64,000 bases of DNA, from contig NZ_JACICY010000009.1 of assembly GCF_014196055.1 (NCBI RefSeq), positions 48,400 to 112,399 on the forward strand, read 5' to 3'. How positions within the stretch are numbered: position 1 is the stretch's first letter; every line of letters begins with the position of its first letter. The notes under the pieces were generated by a model. It made no database searches, was not told the origin of the DNA, and saw only the letters and a program-made list of their open reading frames with translations. Source of the stretch: Novosphingobium hassiacum (GTDB taxonomy: Bacteria; Pseudomonadota; Alphaproteobacteria; Sphingomonadales; Sphingomonadaceae). Both the position numbers and the translations under genes were made by a program. Shown in pieces: positions 61,732-64,000 of this stretch.

Positions 61732-63945
61732 ATGTCACATGCAAATACCGCTTTCGCATTCTCCGATCCAGCCGAGCCGCAAGTGTTGGCAGCGGCGAGG
61801 GCGCTGGCCGCGCGGCTCGTTGCAGATCAAGCAATCTCACGGCTCACTGTGAATGCAACAATGGCCGATCACTTCGGCGGTAGCGACGCCGAAGGACGCT
61901 GGTCCGTACGCGATGCCCATGCCGCACTTGAATTGGCGCAGGTGCTTTTCCTGGCGCAGGCAACTGAATTTTCACCTGCGATGTCATCCAGCTTCGCCGC
62001 TGAGGCATTCACGCACCTCGAACGTCTGGTTCCGACCCAGTCCAACCGGAGCGATGAGCAGATCGAGTGGCAACAATTCGCAACGCCGCCCCGCCTGGCC
62101 TGGATGGCTGCAAAGGCATGCGCGATTTCTGCCGCTGAACTGGTTCTCGAACCGTCCGCCGGGACCGGGATGCTGGGCGTATGGGCAGCGAAGGCAGCTG
62201 CGCGTCTTGCTCTCAACGAGATTTCGCCGCTTCGCCGCGAATGCTTGGGCGCCGTGTTTCCGGAGGCGACAGTGACGGGATTTGACGGGGAACTGATCGA
62301 CGAACTTCTCACGCCCGACGTGGGTCCTAGCGTGGTGCTGATGAACCCGCCCTATTCGCACGGTATCGAGAGGGGCCACGATAGTCGCACTGGCGATCGA
62401 CACTTGCGTTCTGCCTGGAAGCGCCTTCTGCCCGGTGGCCGCCTGGTGGCAGTGATGCCCGAATGGTTCGAGCTTCCGAAGTTCCTTGCTGGGATTGCCG
62501 GTCCCCTCTCGTTGCGCCTCAACGCGACGATCGAGCGCGGTTTCGTCAAGCAGGGCACATCAATCTCTACCCGGCTCCTGGTTCTCGACAAGGCTGATGA
62601 TGGTACCAGCCCGATCATCGCCCAGCCTGGAAACTTTGCCGAGCTTCATCTGCTGATCGATATGCTGCCTGACCGGGTAAGCCTGCCCGCCGAGCCCAGC
62701 ATCGGCATCAAGCCAGCCTTGCCGCTTCGACTGGTGGCGAACAGGACAAAACCGGCTCCACTTAAGGTCCATCCAGCCGCTGCGGCGCCGTCGATACTGC
62801 CGCTTGAATTTACTCCGCTCGAAGCACCTGCGCCGATCGAAAGCCAGGTTGGGCATTATTTGCCTTACCGACCGAGCCGGATCTCAATTGCAAATGCGGT
62901 CTCCCACCCGACACCGCTGGTAGAATCCGTCGCGATGGGTTCGATAACCGCACCCGTGCCCGAAGTGGTGCCTCAGCTTCCCTCGAGTATCATTGCTGAA
63001 GGCATCTTATCCGCAGCGCAAGCCGAGACCCTGATCTATGCCGCAAGCGCCCATGCCCGCGATCTGCCGGGCCGGTTCGAGCCCGACGACAAGGGCTGCG
63101 CCCTCAAGGCGAGCGCCGAGGGGCGCGCCTACCGCATGGGCTACTTTCTTGGGGACGGAACTGGTGCAGGCAAAGGCCGGCAAGTCGCATCTGTCATCCT
63201 CGACCGGTGGGTGAGGGGTGAACGGCGCCACATATGGATTTCCAAGAACGAAGCTTTGCTCGAAGACGCCCGCCGCGACTGGAGCGCGCTCGGTGGCCTT
63301 CCCATCGACATCCAGCCGCTCGGCCAGTGGAAGCTCGGTGTCCCGATCGGGATGCGCGAGGGCATACTCTTCGTTACTTATCCGACACTGCGCTCGGGCC
63401 GCAGCGACGCGACCCGGCTCGAGCAGATCCTCGAATGGGCAGGGGAGGACTTCGACGGGCTCATCGTCTTTGACGAGGCCCATGCGATGGCCAACGCCGC
63501 TGGCGGGGAGGGCACACGTGGCAAGGTCAAGGGATCGGAGCAGGGCATCGCCGGTGTTCGTATCCAGAATCTGCTGCCACGCGCCCGCGTGCTCTACGCA
63601 TCGGCGACCGGGGCATCCGACGTCAATAATCTCGCCTATGCGACCCGTCTTGGCCTGTGGGGTCCCGAGACGGCTTTTGCCAATCGCGAAGCCTTCGTCG
63701 CGGACATCCGCGATGGCGGTATCGCTGCAATGGAACTGGTCGCCCGTGATCTGAAGTCACTCGGACTGTATGCGGCGAGGGCACTTTCATTCGCCGGAGT
63801 CGAGTACGAGATTCTCGAGCATTGCCTGACCCCCGACCAGGTAGCGGTTTATGACGCCTATGCAGACGCCTGGGGCATCTTATGCGCAGCTGCGCATAAG
63901 ATGGCTTATCGCGAGGTGGCGATAATGCGAAGGAACGCGGCGTAG
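61732..63945 (+). pseudogene. Methylase/helicase of an integrative element, truncated by an insertion
   Basis: AGGAGG six bases before the ATG. N-terminal DNA methylase with 'EPSAGTGMLG' (140-149) and 'NPPYS' (205-209); then a strawberry-notch-type SF2 helicase with Walker A 'GDGTGAGKGR' (about 474-483) and 'VFDEAHAM' (about 579-586). The family is about 1400 residues; here the reading leaves the conserved sequence after 'VYDAYADAW' (about 714) exactly at a 28-bp palindrome, and stops 23 codons later. The C-terminal half is probably beyond the insert. Confidence 0.82.
63876..63903. repeat. Perfect 28-bp palindrome at the break of the helicase gene
   Basis: Arms of 14 bp (left arm CATCTTATGCGCAG) with no spacer. 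Followed by a second inverted repeat TTATCGC (63906-63912) and GCGATAA (63919-63925). This looks like the terminal region of a mobile element, perhaps one moved by tyrosine recombinases. Confidence 0.65.
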
Positions 63946-64000
63946 GCGCGCAATGTCGGGAGACTGACCACCACGTCCTTCGCATTATTTCACAGGGTGT
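63876..64000. mobile_element. Possible start of an insertion element (right part outside window)
   Basis: Begins at the palindrome where helicase homology ends. No transposase is visible in the remaining 125 bp, so the family cannot be set. Confidence 0.5.

Larger units (their letters stand above)
58272..64000. mobile_element. Left end of an integrative element at tRNA-Lys (continues right)
   Basis: Attachment core, adjacent tyrosine integrase, then transfer/replication-type genes (lytic transglycosylase, primase, methylase/helicase). The right end is outside the window; by analogy it should carry GCTACCTAG repeats and an intact tRNA-Lys gene. Confidence 0.75.

Overview
The window looks like accessory DNA of a sphingomonad-type alphaproteobacterium (high GC; sphingomonad-style MlaA, TonB receptor and DUF5818-like small protein; tRNA-linked islands). 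Genus assignment is inference; no ribosomal or housekeeping marker gene other than an extra lgt lies in the window.

Layout. (1) 1-8.2 kb: metal efflux. A CzcAB RND pump (czcA runs off the left edge), a short CDF transporter divergent from a MerR regulator with a textbook 19-bp-spacer operator, YnfA, a DMT transporter with a histidine-rich tail, an rcnA-frmR nickel/cobalt export pair with a CsoR/RcnR-type operator, and an MFS exporter. (2) 8.3-13.8 kb: lipoprotein, secreted metallophosphoesterase, YncE-like propeller and TonB receptor, probably a nutrient (phosphoester?) scavenging set. (3) 14.0-22.6 kb: one tightly overlapping operon PepSY - response regulator - histidine kinase - TolC - adaptor - RND pump - MlaA. 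(4) 22.8-27.0 kb: lipoprotein, COG4705-type membrane protein and a second PepSY/two-component module with a perfect 36-bp palindrome. (5) 27.3-37.7 kb: ion and envelope genes (channel-like protein, H+-type P-ATPase, PAP2, Nramp-like carrier, Lgt, ClC, methyltransferase, Crp/Fnr, DUF2892). (6) 37.9-44.3 kb: two divergent arsenic operons (arsR-arsC-arsC-acr3-arsH and arsR-arsP-thioredoxin-arsO).

(7) 44.5-58.2 kb: a 13.7-kb island bounded by a 45-bp copy of the tRNA-Lys(CTT) 3' end and by the intact tRNA gene. It carries an exported KatG, an exported rubrerythrin and a long overlapping minus-strand operon (PepSY, cytochrome b, two-component pair, second cytochrome b, VIT1 transporter, b561-like protein, 8-heme cytochrome c, P-type ATPase, alcohol dehydrogenase). 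Read together this looks like an uncharacterised envelope redox/peroxide and cation-handling system; that is the most interesting candidate in the window.

(8) 58.27 kb to the end: the left end of another tRNA-Lys element with its own tyrosine integrase, a DUF5818-like protein, a lytic transglycosylase, a CHC2/Toprim primase and a methylase/helicase that is broken at 63.88 kb by what looks like the end of another mobile element. Three identical 45-bp attachment cores, with GCTACCTAG repeats exactly 65 bp to the left of two of them, show that related islands have stacked in tandem at tRNA-Lys; the metal/arsenic region 1-44.5 kb is probably the right part of one of them.
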